The notes beneath the pieces were generated by a model. It was not told the DNA's origin. It saw nothing but the letters and a program-made list of their open reading frames with translations, and ran no database searches. Source: Anaerolineaceae bacterium UBA4775 (GTDB lineage: Bacteria; Chloroflexota; Anaerolineae; Anaerolineales; Anaerolineaceae). From it: a stretch of DNA of 64,000 bases. The DNA lies in assembly GCA_002403205.1 (NCBI GenBank), contig DHHJ01000036.1, forward strand, positions 1-64,000. Direction: 5' to 3'. Position 1 is the stretch's first letter. The number at the start of each line of letters is the position of its first letter. Both the position numbers and the translations under genes were made by a program. Shown piece by piece: positions 1 through 9,797 of this stretch.

Positions 1-44
1 AAGCTTTTCTATTGAGGCACTACGGTGATAATGCGCCAACCCAC

Positions 45-71
45 AAAAAAGGCGGTCATAGAACCGCCTTT
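45..71 (-). terminator. Rho-independent terminator of the MFS gene
   Basis: A 9-bp perfect stem (48-56 paired with 63-71, core AAGGCGGT) has a 6-nt loop and, read on the minus strand, is followed by a run of six T. It lies about 35 bases past the stop of the minus-strand transporter gene, so it should end that transcript. Confidence 0.8.
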
Positions 72-104
72 GAGGCAAAGTGCCCCGGGAGTGTCAATAT
101 AAGG

Positions 105-1415
105 TCATTCCACGGTGATCATCCGGGCGTCTTCTGCCTGGGCTTCTTTGATTCCGCGCTCGATATCCACCTTGCGCAGCATGAAGATCCCAACAATGAA
201 GAAGATCACCAGGGAGACGATCCCAAAGCGGCCGTCACCGGTAAGCTGTGTGATGATGGCCATAGTAAACGGGCCCACGACCGTATTGAACTTTTCAGAC
301 ACACTGAAAAACCCGTAAAATTCAGCAGATTTACTCTTGGGCATCAATTGCCCCACCAGCGAACGGCTGAGTGCCTGGCTGCCGCCCTGCACCATGGCCA
401 CCCCAAAACCCAGCAGCAAGAAATGCCATTCCTCAGACATGAAAAAGCCCATAATGGCGATGAAGGTATAAACCACCAGGCTGAGGGTGATGGCTTGCTT
501 GACCCCAATTTTCTTAGCCAGCTTACCAAACCAAATCGCAAAGGGCGCGGCCACAAACTGCACCATCAGCAGTGTGCCGATCAGGATCATGGTGCCAAAG
601 CCCAGGTCGGTGCCAAAGGCCACTGCCATGGTGATGATCGTGCCGATGCCGTTAGCATATACAAAGAAGGTCAGCAGAAACCAGAACAGGTCGCGGAAAC
701 GGGAAATTTCCTTCAGCGCCTTGAAAAAGCGGCTGAACCCAACCCTGAGCACGCCCTGCCCGAGCTCACTCTGCTCTGCCATGCGGGCTGGCTCTTTCAC
801 CCGGCGGAAGATGGGGATCGAAAAAGCCGCCCACCAAATGGCCACACTGGCCAGGCTGAGACGCATCATCAGCATGGTGGCCTCCACCTCGCCCATTTGC
901 GGCAGGAGCATCGGGCCGACAAAGATCATGATCACATTGATCAGCAACAGCAACCCGCCGCCGATGTAGCCCAGGGCGTAACCTTTCGAGGACACCTGGT
1001 CAATCTCATCCTCGTCTGCCACATGGGGCAGTAAAGCATCGTAGAACACCAGAGATCCCGCAAAACCGATCGTGCCGAGAATGTAAAGAACCGATGCCAG
1101 TAACTGGTCTGCCGGTGTTCTGACCAAATAGAGCAGCGCCGTGCTGACCACGCCCAGTGCGATAAAGAACGCCATGAATTTCTTTTTTGAGCCGCGGAAA
1201 TCGGCGATGGCGCCCAGCACCGGGCTGATCACCGCAGCGATCAGGCTGCCGATGGCCACGGTATAGCCCCAGATTGCCAGTGCGCCTTCCGTTGCGATGT
1301 AAGCCGCGAAGTAATTGGGCAGGATCGAACCCATCACGGTGGTGGCAAACGCAGAGTTTGCCCAATCGTACATTGCCCAGGCCAATTGGGCGCGCTTTTT
1401 CTCCAGTTTCTCCAT
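105..1415 (-). CDS. MFS transporter, UMF1/Atg22-like
   Basis: A 436-residue integral membrane protein of the major facilitator superfamily. The N-terminal segment with WAMYDWANSAF is typical of the UMF1 (Atg22-like) family, whose substrates in bacteria are mostly unknown. About 12 hydrophobic segments can be counted, with the usual MFS basic loop after the third helix (DFRGSKKK). The open frame extends upstream to 1601, but the ATG at 1415 has an AAGGAG ribosome site at good distance and matches the family start. It is divergent from pfkA and has its own terminator. Family assignment is fairly sure; the transported compound is not inferable. Confidence 0.85.
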   Translation of the reverse strand: MEKLEKKRAQLAWAMYDWANSAFATTVMGSILPNYFAAYIATEGALAIWGYTVAIGSLIAAVISPVLGAIADFRGSKKKFMAFFIALGVVSTALLYLVRTPADQLLASVLYILGTIGFAGSLVFYDALLPHVADEDEIDQVSSKGYALGYIGGGLLLLINVIMIFVGPMLLPQMGEVEATMLMMRLSLASVAIWWAAFSIPIFRRVKEPARMAEQSELGQGVLRVGFSRFFKALKEISRFRDLFWFLLTFFVYANGIGTIITMAVAFGTDLGFGTMILIGTLLMVQFVAAPFAIWFGKLAKKIGVKQAITLSLVVYTFIAIMGFFMSEEWHFLLLGFGVAMVQGGSQALSRSLVGQLMPKSKSAEFYGFFSVSEKFNTVVGPFTMAIITQLTGDGRFGIVSLVIFFIVGIFMLRKVDIERGIKEAQAEDARMITVE

Positions 1416-1449
1416 TAATTGCTCCTTAATCCCAAAGATGAATGTCCTA

Positions 1450-1455
1450 ATTATA
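1450..1455 (-). promoter_or_regulatory. Candidate -10 box for the MFS gene
   Basis: A perfect TATAAT on the minus strand lies 34 bases upstream of the chosen start at 1415. No convincing -35 box sits 16-18 bases further up, so this is only a candidate. Confidence 0.35.
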
Positions 1456-1615
1456 AAACCAATTCCCATCCAGACCGTTACGAATGTTCCCGTGAGAATC
1501 CAGGTATTACAAAGACAAACCTTGCCTAAGCATTTGCGGATTGAACTGAGCACTGTTTCTTCAAACGGCATAAATCGGGTATGCTTGAATAGACAGATCA
1601 CAAACAGGAGGAATT

Positions 1616-2725
<1,110 letters not shown>

Positions 2726-2766
2726 GGGCTGATCCCCCTCCCACCTAACCCAATTTTTTGAAAATG

Positions 2767-2775
2767 TGCTAAAGT
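2767..2775 (+). promoter_or_regulatory. Candidate extended -10 promoter (TG-C-TAAAGT)
   Basis: TGCTAAAGT lies 53 bases upstream of the alpha/beta hydrolase start and resembles two other sites in the window, at 28004-28012 and, on the minus strand, at 50928-50936. No good -35 box is visible, as expected for an extended -10 promoter. Confidence 0.35.
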
Positions 2776-2828
2776 TTAAGCAGAGATGCTCCTCCTGTCA
2801 GGAGCCTGGTTAAACCTGGAGGTTGCCA

Positions 2829-3836
2829 ATGAACAAAACCCTAAAAAACACCGGAAAAGGCGCAGCATGGGGACTGGCCGGCCTGGTCACTGCCACAGCC
2901 GCGGCTGCTGGCGGCTGGATCCTCTTCAGCCGGAGATATATCCGCCACGACATGCCTTTAGATCAAGCCCTGGAAGCCGAGCGCAAGGATTTCCTGTCTC
3001 AGCATGCTGGCCGGATCAGCTATTATGTGGATAAAAGCGGCCAGGGCGCGCCGCTGGTCTTGCTACACAGCATCAACGCCGCCTCCAGCGCTTTCGAGAT
3101 GAAACCCCTCTTCGAACACTACCGCGGTAAACGTCCGGTATACGCCCTGGACCTGCCAGGGTTTGGGTTTTCAGAGCGTTCCGATCGGCTTTACAGCCCA
3201 GACCTCTACCAGCATGCGATCTGTGACTTCCTCACAGAGGTGGTTGGCGCACCCGCTGATGTGGCTGCGCTTTCACTCTCGTGCGAGTTCGCCGCACTGG
3301 CCGCCCTGCACGAACCAGGGTTGTTCCGCTCGTTGGTGATGATCTCGCCCACAGGTTTCAACCCGCCCCGCATGGATAAAATGGCAGAGCGCGCCAGTCA
3401 GCGCGGCACAAAACATAAGCTGTATGCCGGGCTGGCTGTCCCGCTGTGGAACCGCCCGCTGTACGACATGATCTCCAGCCGCCCGAGCATCCAGTTTTTC
3501 CTTAACAAAAGTTTTGAAGGCCTGGTCCCTGAGCATTTTGTGGACTACGCCTACCAGACCGCTCACCAGCCCGGGGCGCAGTACGCACCGACCTATTTTT
3601 TGAGCGGTAAATTGTTCACCCCCGCCGTTCAGCAGACCGTCTATCAGGCACTGGATCATCCTGTGTTGGTGATCTACGACCGTGATCCCTACACCAATTT
3701 TGAAATGCTGCCTGCCCTGCTGCGCGATTGCGACAACTGGCGCGGCGCCCGGATTTCCCCCACCAAAGGCTTGCCGCAGTGGGAAGCGCCCCAACGGGTT
3801 GTCAACGCGCTGGAGGATTTCTGGTCGCAGGTTTAA
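2829..3836 (+). CDS. Alpha/beta-fold hydrolase, membrane-anchored
   Basis: A 335-residue protein with an N-terminal hydrophobic anchor (roughly residues 12-33) and an alpha/beta-hydrolase domain. The oxyanion region is LVLLHSINAASS, and DLPGFGFSERSD follows. The nucleophile elbow reads ALSLS rather than canonical GxSxG, with small residues replacing both glycines; the central Ser is the expected nucleophile. The ATG at 2829 is chosen because GGAGG sits 6 bases upstream; a TTG at 2823 overlaps this site. Substrate unknown. It follows pfkA by about 100 bases and is probably transcribed on its own. Confidence 0.8.
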   Translation: MNKTLKNTGKGAAWGLAGLVTATAAAAGGWILFSRRYIRHDMPLDQALEAERKDFLSQHAGRISYYVDKSGQGAPLVLLHSINAASSAFEMKPLFEHYRGKRPVYALDLPGFGFSERSDRLYSPDLYQHAICDFLTEVVGAPADVAALSLSCEFAALAALHEPGLFRSLVMISPTGFNPPRMDKMAERASQRGTKHKLYAGLAVPLWNRPLYDMISSRPSIQFFLNKSFEGLVPEHFVDYAYQTAHQPGAQYAPTYFLSGKLFTPAVQQTVYQALDHPVLVIYDRDPYTNFEMLPALLRDCDNWRGARISPTKGLPQWEAPQRVVNALEDFWSQV

Positions 3837-4614
3837 GCCTGCGACCCATCCTATTCCTCGTATATTCAAAGCCCCTACCAATAATCAGCACACTTCGTAG
3901 CAGCGCCGTGCCGGGGCGCTGCTGCGTGATGACCCTTCCTACGGGTCAATCCCACAATTCATCCTGTTCCTCGTAGGGTGGGTTGGCGGGTAGATATTTA
4001 CCGCAGCTCACTCACGAAAACAAGCAATGAGCGAAAACGTTTACGGCGTCTCAGCCAACCCACCATTGGGATAGACTGTTGAGGATTTACCTTAACAGTC
4101 GGGTCTAGCAGCCACCAAGCATACCATGAAGTTTATTTTCCTTCTACCGGTTATTCAGCACATTGATCAAATTATTAGTGGGTTGGCCGAGAAAACACTC
4201 AAAAGACCAGTAGGTCTGCATAATTTCGGATTTTGATTGAACACAGCCTGTGCCAACCCACCCTACAGTTTCTGGTGTGTCCTTTGGCCTGCAACCACAT
4301 CCCAAACAAAACCTTTCGTAACAGCGCCCCGACGGGGCGCTGCTTCGGATTTACCTCACGGGCAGGCTGCGCAGCAACCAAAACACCTTGAAGGTAAATC
4401 CTCCGTCTGCTGCTTGATCATCACTAGATCAAATTGGTGGTGGGTTAGTACTCAAATCACTCAAAGGATCCATGGGTCGGCTTAATTTATGAACCATGAT
4501 TGAAAACTAATTATGCCAACCCACCCTACAGTTTCTGTGTTGGGAGGAATCAGAACGTGCATTTGACACCCACGCTAACCTGCGATTAAAAACAAAATCC
4601 TTGTTTTACAATCT
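3837..4614. repeat. Gene-free region with REP-like and palindromic repeats
   Basis: No credible gene is present. There are three copies of an element bounded by GGTGGGTT(G/A)G and GCCAACCCACC (3973-4064, 4178-4266, 4439-4529). The first begins with GTAG; the second and third end with CTAC, so a GTAG head lies on the other strand. Two strong hairpins with the core AGCGCC/GGCGCT also occur (3900-3922 and 4322-4342; the second has a 9-bp stem and 3-nt loop). The same GTAG-headed palindrome builds the tandem array at 48.6-49.6 kb. Confidence 0.75.
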
Positions 4615-5058
4615 TCACGCCAACACTTTTTCCAGGGCAGGCTCTAACATGGTCAGCCCGGTGTTCCCGGCAGCCCTTCGTAACAGGTGCCCCTCCCGGT
4701 CAAACAAGAAATACGCCGGCCACAGGTCGTTATCAAAAGCTTTTTTGACCTTGTGCAGATTATCAATCCCGCAGGATTCAACAATTCCGCACTTGTCAAT
4801 TGAAGCCTTCACCTTCTCAATGTCCGTGTCGGACTTCATGCGTGGGCAGTGAATGCTGATTATCTTAAGTCCTTGTGGGACATAGGTATCCCGCCAAACC
4901 TGCAATTTGGGCATATTGGCATGACAAATATGGCAGCTTGTTGCCCAGAAGTACACCAGAACGGGCTGCCCTTCGATCTTTTCCAGGTCAGGTTCGCCGT
5001 GGACCCATTCGGTGACGCCCTCCAGTGAGGGCATGGGGGTCTTTAATCGCATCGGCAT
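4615..5058 (-). CDS. Thioredoxin-like (TlpA/ResA family) protein
   Basis: A 147-residue thioredoxin-fold protein with the redox motif WATSCHICHANMP (CxxC form CHIC). It has no signal peptide, so cytoplasmic thiol-disulfide exchange is the simplest reading. Translation is placed at 5058, where AAGGAGG lies 9 bases upstream; the longer open frame to 5178 runs back into the peroxiredoxin gene. It starts only 19 bases after the peroxiredoxin stop, so the two are very likely co-transcribed. It may act as reductant for the peroxiredoxin, which is inference from position. Confidence 0.85.
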   Translation of the reverse strand: MPMRLKTPMPSLEGVTEWVHGEPDLEKIEGQPVLVYFWATSCHICHANMPKLQVWRDTYVPQGLKIISIHCPRMKSDTDIEKVKASIDKCGIVESCGIDNLHKVKKAFDNDLWPAYFLFDREGHLLRRAAGNTGLTMLEPALEKVLA

Positions 5059-5077
5059 AGGTGATTTCCTCCTTAGC

Positions 5078-5626
5078 TTAGAGCATGTCCTCGCCGGGTT
5101 CCCAATTGGCACCGCACAGGCCGCCAGCCTGCAATGCCTCCAGCACCCGTAAGGTCTCGTCGACACTGCGCCCGACATTCATGTTATGAACCACGGAATA
5201 TTGCAAGACGCCTTCGGGGTCGATGATGAACAATCCACGCAGGGCTGCCCCTTCTTCCTCCACCAGCACACCGTAAGCATCAGCCACGGCATGGGTGGTG
5301 TCTGAGGCCAGGGGGTAACGGGTGCCCTGGATTCCATTTTCTTCCTCAGGCGTGAGCAGCCAGGCTCGATGCGAGAAGACCGAGTCGGTCGAAACACCGA
5401 GGATTTCCGTATCCAGCGCTTGGAACTCATCATACCGCTCAGAAAGTGCCAGAATTTCAGTCGGGCACACATAGGAGAAGTCGTAGGGGTAGAAAAACAG
5501 GATCAGCCATTTTCCCTTGTAATCGTCCAGGGTGACGACCTCATCCAGGGTGTCCATGTTCTTGGTGCTCAGCATCTCAAAATAGGGTGCTGGCTGGCCG
5601 ACTTTTGCATACTCATACATTTCCAT
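5078..5626 (-). CDS. 2-Cys peroxiredoxin (AhpC/Prx1 type)
   Basis: Reduces hydrogen peroxide and organic peroxides in the cytoplasm. The 182-residue protein has the peroxidatic cysteine in FSYVCPTEI and a resolving cysteine near the C terminus in GGLCGANWEPGE, the classical typical 2-Cys arrangement. Its length is normal for the family. The start at 5626 is supported by GGAGG 8 bases upstream. It is followed by a thioredoxin-like gene in the same direction, giving a small oxidative-stress operon. No clear PerR or OxyR box was recognised. Confidence 0.92.
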   Translation of the reverse strand: MEMYEYAKVGQPAPYFEMLSTKNMDTLDEVVTLDDYKGKWLILFFYPYDFSYVCPTEILALSERYDEFQALDTEILGVSTDSVFSHRAWLLTPEEENGIQGTRYPLASDTTHAVADAYGVLVEEEGAALRGLFIIDPEGVLQYSVVHNMNVGRSVDETLRVLEALQAGGLCGANWEPGEDML

Positions 5627-5696
5627 CAAAATTTCCTCCGGTATTAAAAATCTATTATTCTGATCCGAACCCAATTATTTTATCACAATTAAGGTC

Positions 5697-6692
5697 TTAA
5701 TTGTAAGGTTCTATAGATTGTACACCGCCCAACTGGTTGACCTCCAAAGTCCAGCGACTGCCCACCTCGGCCTGCAAAAAGAGCTGAACACTGCTGGTGG
5801 TGTACCGATAGGATTCGGATTCGTTTCGGAAGTTGATCACATAGGTTTCGCTGCGTGCGCCTTCACGTTGATCAGGGCCCAGGTCAAGTGCCGGCCATGC
5901 AGGCGCAAGGTCCCGCCCGCTGTCAGTAACTGTTTCCACCACCACCCATGCCATCATGGTGTATTCACAGTAATCGTCATAAACTTCGTAAGTGCAGTCC
6001 TGCACCACTTCGCCCACCCCCGTACCCGTATCCACCACGTAGGGTTCACCGCACACCTCGGTGGCATTCACCCGCGGTTCAGCTGACGTAAACCGGTAGA
6101 CCGTCGAACAACCTGTGACCTGGGCGCTATCGGGGACTTCGTCCCACCAATCGCTGTCGGTGATTGACGTGTAGGCTTCGATAGCGATACTGCGTTCCCA
6201 CTGCACAGCGCTAACCGTGGCGGTCAGGTCATCCGTGCGCAGAAGCATCACCAGCAAAATGACACAACCCGCGATCACCGCCAGAATGATGACAAGCAGA
6301 ATAGGGGAGACCTTGCGCGATGGCTTTGCGGGGGCCTGCGGGACAGGCGTTTGCGGCGCCTGGGCTTCTGCCACAGTGCGCACCCGCTGACCGGTTGGGC
6401 GCTCCTTGCCGTCCCAGCTCAGGTCACCGCCGCATTTTTTACACACTTCAGCCGTGCTGAGGTTGCGCGTGCCACAAAACGGGCAGTGGATATCCGGGCC
6501 TGCTTTCGCCATGCGGATCAGCGCTTCGTCCTTGATGAAATTAAAGCGCTCTTCGTCAATCTGCAGGAATTCAACATCCTCAGGTTGCGGCGCACCGCAC
6601 TTGGTACAGCTTTTGATCGGGCCGGGGTTCTGGGTGCTGCAATACGCACACTGCCAGATCAGTGGGACAAAACCAAGGGATTTGCGGGTCAT
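5697..6692 (-). CDS. Membrane protein with RanBP2-type zinc finger and zinc ribbon
   Basis: A 331-residue protein of unknown function. Residues about 13-35 form a RanBP2-type finger (WQCAYC, then N, then CTKC), and a second ribbon follows (IHCPFCGTRN then CKKCGG, about residues 69-92). A Pro/Ala-rich linker leads to one transmembrane helix (about residues 129-151). The remaining 180 residues should be extracytoplasmic. GGAGG 4-8 bases before the ATG at 6692 fixes the start. Bacterial proteins of this plan are known but uncharacterised. It is upstream of the peroxiredoxin pair, with about 70 bases between. Confidence 0.75.
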   Translation of the reverse strand: MTRKSLGFVPLIWQCAYCSTQNPGPIKSCTKCGAPQPEDVEFLQIDEERFNFIKDEALIRMAKAGPDIHCPFCGTRNLSTAEVCKKCGGDLSWDGKERPTGQRVRTVAEAQAPQTPVPQAPAKPSRKVSPILLVIILAVIAGCVILLVMLLRTDDLTATVSAVQWERSIAIEAYTSITDSDWWDEVPDSAQVTGCSTVYRFTSAEPRVNATEVCGEPYVVDTGTGVGEVVQDCTYEVYDDYCEYTMMAWVVVETVTDSGRDLAPAWPALDLGPDQREGARSETYVINFRNESESYRYTTSSVQLFLQAEVGSRWTLEVNQLGGVQSIEPYN

Positions 6693-7329
6693 CTTGCCTC
6701 CATGGAAAACTTCCGGTGGTATAACGGTCGATACCATTATAGATAGAATCGGTTAGGGTGTCTATTGGGAAGATAGGGCATGGTGACTGGGATAGATTGA
6801 ATTGGGCATTGCTGGCCTGAAAAGGTGTGGGGTAAACAGGGCTTTACTGTGCATCAACTTCTTGATAGCTGGTAGTGGGTAGTTGGTCGCCAGTAGCTAA
6901 GATTCACACACTCCAATGCGCCCCTTCTTCAGGAGTGGCCAGGGGAGGTCCAATACATACCACAAAAAGCCAATTTGAAGACAATACTCCCCTCCTTTAG
7001 GAGGGGCTGGGGGAGGTCAACAAATAAGCCGGTAGTTTGTGGTTGGTGGCCAGTGGCTAAAGATCGCACCCAATCCGTATCCCCTCCTTAAAGCGTAGGC
7101 CGGGGGGAGGTCTCCTCCAGGAGTGGCCAGGGGAGGTCCCATATATAGCTCAGTAGCGTGTGGTTGGTGGCTGACAGCTAAAGATTAACCTCTATCATTT
7201 TTGGATCTTCAGTGGCACCCCACACCGTAAAACACCCTACAATACTCCCCTCCTTTAGGAGGGGCTGGGGGAGGTCTCCTTTAGGAGGGGCTGGGGGAGG
7301 TCTCCCTTAGGCGGGGGCCGGGGGAGGTC
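6693..7329. repeat. Cluster of seven GC-rich palindromic repeats
   Basis: Apart from the gene start and stop at its edges this stretch is non-coding. It holds seven full or degenerate copies of a repeat whose core is CCCCTCCTTTAGGAGGGG followed by C(T/C)GGGGGAGGTC, at about 6920-6950, 6986-7018, 7080-7111, 7112-7138, 7245-7276, 7277-7302 and 7303-7329. Between them recurs a second motif of the type GTGGTTGGTGGCCAGTGGCT (about 6868, 7037, 7160). The last two copies run into the end of the next coding region. Confidence 0.8.
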
Positions 7330-9746
7330 TCCCCCATGACCACTTCAACCCGGTGCAGGCCGCCATCCGCGAAGATGGGCAGTAACGCACCCTCGAGCGG
7401 TTCCCCATCCACCCGGATCGACTCCACGCCTTTGCTGACGCCCTGGGGATTGCTCACCGTGATGTGATAATCTGCCCCCCTGAAGCGCCGCTGAATGGTA
7501 AACCCGTCCCAGCCCGGGGGGATGCAAGGGTCAACCCGCAGCCCATCAAATTCTGGGCGCACACCCAGGATGTACTTGAGCCCTGCCTGGTATGCCCAGG
7601 ACGCGGTGCCCGTCAGCCAGGCATTGCGAGCCAGCCCAAACTGGGGATGCTCATCGCCGAGGATGTTCTGGGGGTACACATACGGCTCACATTCATAGGT
7701 GTCAATGTGGTCGTTCTTGGCTGCCGGGTTGATCTGCTGATAATAGCGAAAGGCGCGCTCACCCCGCCCCAGGATCGTCTCTGCCATCATCACCCATGGG
7801 TTGGCGTGCAGGAAAATTCCCCCGTTCTCTTTAGCGCCGGGCGGGTAAGTCGTCACCCCGCCTTTATCAGGGTCATAACCATCATAGCCGGGTGTGCTGA
7901 GCTTGATACCATGGGCTGTGTTGAGCTGCTGGTAAACCGCATCCAGGGCTTTACGTGCCCGTTTGGGCGTGGCAAACCCCGAAAGCACCGCCCACGACTG
8001 GGCGTTGGTGTAAATCCGGCCCTGTGGGTTGATATGTGAACCCACCGGATCGCCGTGGCGATCAAAATAGCGCACATACCAGTCGCCATCCCAGGCGACC
8101 TGGTAAACCAGCTCTCGCATCGCCTGATAATCCGCCTGGTAGCGCCTGGCTAACTTCTTCTTCCCCAGGTGCTGGCATAGGGCGATCATCTCCTTGAGCG
8201 CCCATCCATACAAATGGGCTGTGAACAGCGATTCAGCGCCGCTGGGCAGGTTGACGGTGTCGTTCCAATCTGCGAAACCCAGCAGCGGCAGGCCATGCTG
8301 CCCGGTATTCTCACGGGTGAAGGCCAGTCCCCGTTTGAGATGCGCCCACACCGAGCCTTGTTCAAGCGGCTGACCTGCTTTGTCTTTGTCGTAAAACGGG
8401 ATCGTTTCCTTCAAAAATGCGAAATCCCCGCTTTCCTTCAGGTATTCGCTCACCGCCAGCACACTCCACAGGTGATCGTCGCTGTAATAGTCGGGGCTGT
8501 CTTCGTCCGCGCCAGCCTCACCCGTGGTGGCGACCATCGTCAGGGGGTTGAACTGGTGCATGGCCGACCCATCCCGCTTTTGGACATGCAGCAGCTTGCG
8601 CAGCAGGTCTTTCGCCACAGCCGTCGAGCCCGGCAATGCGCCGATCACATCCTGCGAGCTGTCCCTGAAGCCAATCCCGCGTGCGCCAAACCCCAACTGG
8701 TAAAGGGATAAGTATCGCGACCAGTTTAACGTGATCGTGCACTGGCGCGGGTTGTGAATGTTCAGCATACGGTCCAGATCCCCATCCGGGGTGCTGACCT
8801 GGGCGGCTGAGCACACATCCTCCCAGAAAGCGGCCAGGTCCTCAAAAGCCCCCTCGACCTGTGCTTCGTCCCGGTACCGTTGGATGACCGGCATAGCCTG
8901 CGCAACACCGGGGGCCTGTCCCAACAGGAAAATCACACTGCGGCTGTCACCGGCCGGCAGCGGGCCCAGGTGAATCATCAATGCGGCAATATTATCGCCC
9001 CGCAGGGCAATAGTGTTTCCCAGTTCCGCATTCTGCAAGGCCAGAGGCGCAGCCCAGGTGCCATAGCCGTGCTGGCCCAAAAATGCGTGCCGCTCGGTAT
9101 CAAAAGACGAGACCGGCGCATTGGCGGTGAAATAGTTGTGGCGGATATCCTTGAGCATGAATGGCGTCTGGCTGAGCACCTTCAACCCGTCCGGTTCCTC
9201 ATGCAGGTAAGACCCCATGGTCTGCGGCACCCAGTCTGCATTGTTAAGCTGCTTAAGGGCATCAGGATGGGTGTACTCCACCACAGGGATCAGGTCGAGG
9301 TCCTGATCAGTTTCCGCCAGGTTGGAGACAGTCACCTGCTGAATGACCACATCCTCACCGAGCGGGACGAACACGCGCACCTGGGTCCTCAGGTGATGCA
9401 CCTCAGAGATAAAAGTGGTGTACCCCATACCCACATGGCACTCAAAATTATCAAGGGGTGTCAGCGTCGGCACATAGAACGGAGAGAACACCCGGTAACC
9501 CCCGTCTGCGCATGGCAGGCGCAGGTACAGGGTGGTCGCCCTGAATTCCGAAGGCGGGTCCTGGGTGAGGTATTTCGTGATCCGGTTCAATGCCGGGTCA
9601 CCCCGGCAGATCAGCATCCCGCCGGTCTGGTCAATGAACCCGCCAAAGGCCAGTGAACCGATGTAATTGATCCATTTGACCGGCGTGCGCGGGTTATTGA
9701 TCACATATTCTCGGGCTGCGTCGTCAAAATATCCATAACCTGGCAT
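7281..9746 (-). CDS. GH94 disaccharide phosphorylase, specificity unknown
   Basis: An intracellular GH94-type enzyme that would split a beta-linked disaccharide or oligosaccharide with phosphate to a sugar 1-phosphate. It keeps the family landmarks: GYFDDAAREYVI at the start, the sugar-binding GFRDSSQD, the acid motif GFADWNDTVNLP, and YPPGAKENGGIF. About 820 residues is normal for GH94. It differs clearly from the neighbouring cellobiose phosphorylase, so the acceptor is unknown. The start at 9746 has AGGAG 9 bases upstream and matches the family start; an ATG at 9797 directly follows the preceding stop. The last dozen or so residues and the stop codon are encoded by repeat copies. Confidence 0.85.
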   Translation of the reverse strand: MPGYGYFDDAAREYVINNPRTPVKWINYIGSLAFGGFIDQTGGMLICRGDPALNRITKYLTQDPPSEFRATTLYLRLPCADGGYRVFSPFYVPTLTPLDNFECHVGMGYTTFISEVHHLRTQVRVFVPLGEDVVIQQVTVSNLAETDQDLDLIPVVEYTHPDALKQLNNADWVPQTMGSYLHEEPDGLKVLSQTPFMLKDIRHNYFTANAPVSSFDTERHAFLGQHGYGTWAAPLALQNAELGNTIALRGDNIAALMIHLGPLPAGDSRSVIFLLGQAPGVAQAMPVIQRYRDEAQVEGAFEDLAAFWEDVCSAAQVSTPDGDLDRMLNIHNPRQCTITLNWSRYLSLYQLGFGARGIGFRDSSQDVIGALPGSTAVAKDLLRKLLHVQKRDGSAMHQFNPLTMVATTGEAGADEDSPDYYSDDHLWSVLAVSEYLKESGDFAFLKETIPFYDKDKAGQPLEQGSVWAHLKRGLAFTRENTGQHGLPLLGFADWNDTVNLPSGAESLFTAHLYGWALKEMIALCQHLGKKKLARRYQADYQAMRELVYQVAWDGDWYVRYFDRHGDPVGSHINPQGRIYTNAQSWAVLSGFATPKRARKALDAVYQQLNTAHGIKLSTPGYDGYDPDKGGVTTYPPGAKENGGIFLHANPWVMMAETILGRGERAFRYYQQINPAAKNDHIDTYECEPYVYPQNILGDEHPQFGLARNAWLTGTASWAYQAGLKYILGVRPEFDGLRVDPCIPPGWDGFTIQRRFRGADYHITVSNPQGVSKGVESIRVDGEPLEGALLPIFADGGLHRVEVVMGETSPGPRLRETSPSPS

Positions 9747-9797
9747 GATCATCATCTCCTGTTCCTGATCCCACCCTTTCACTGCCGCCTGACTCAT

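Noticed and set aside
12..1034. Long open frame opposite the MFS gene
   Set aside because: It is the antisense shadow of a clear membrane transporter and is rich in His, Gln and Pro with no recognisable domain.
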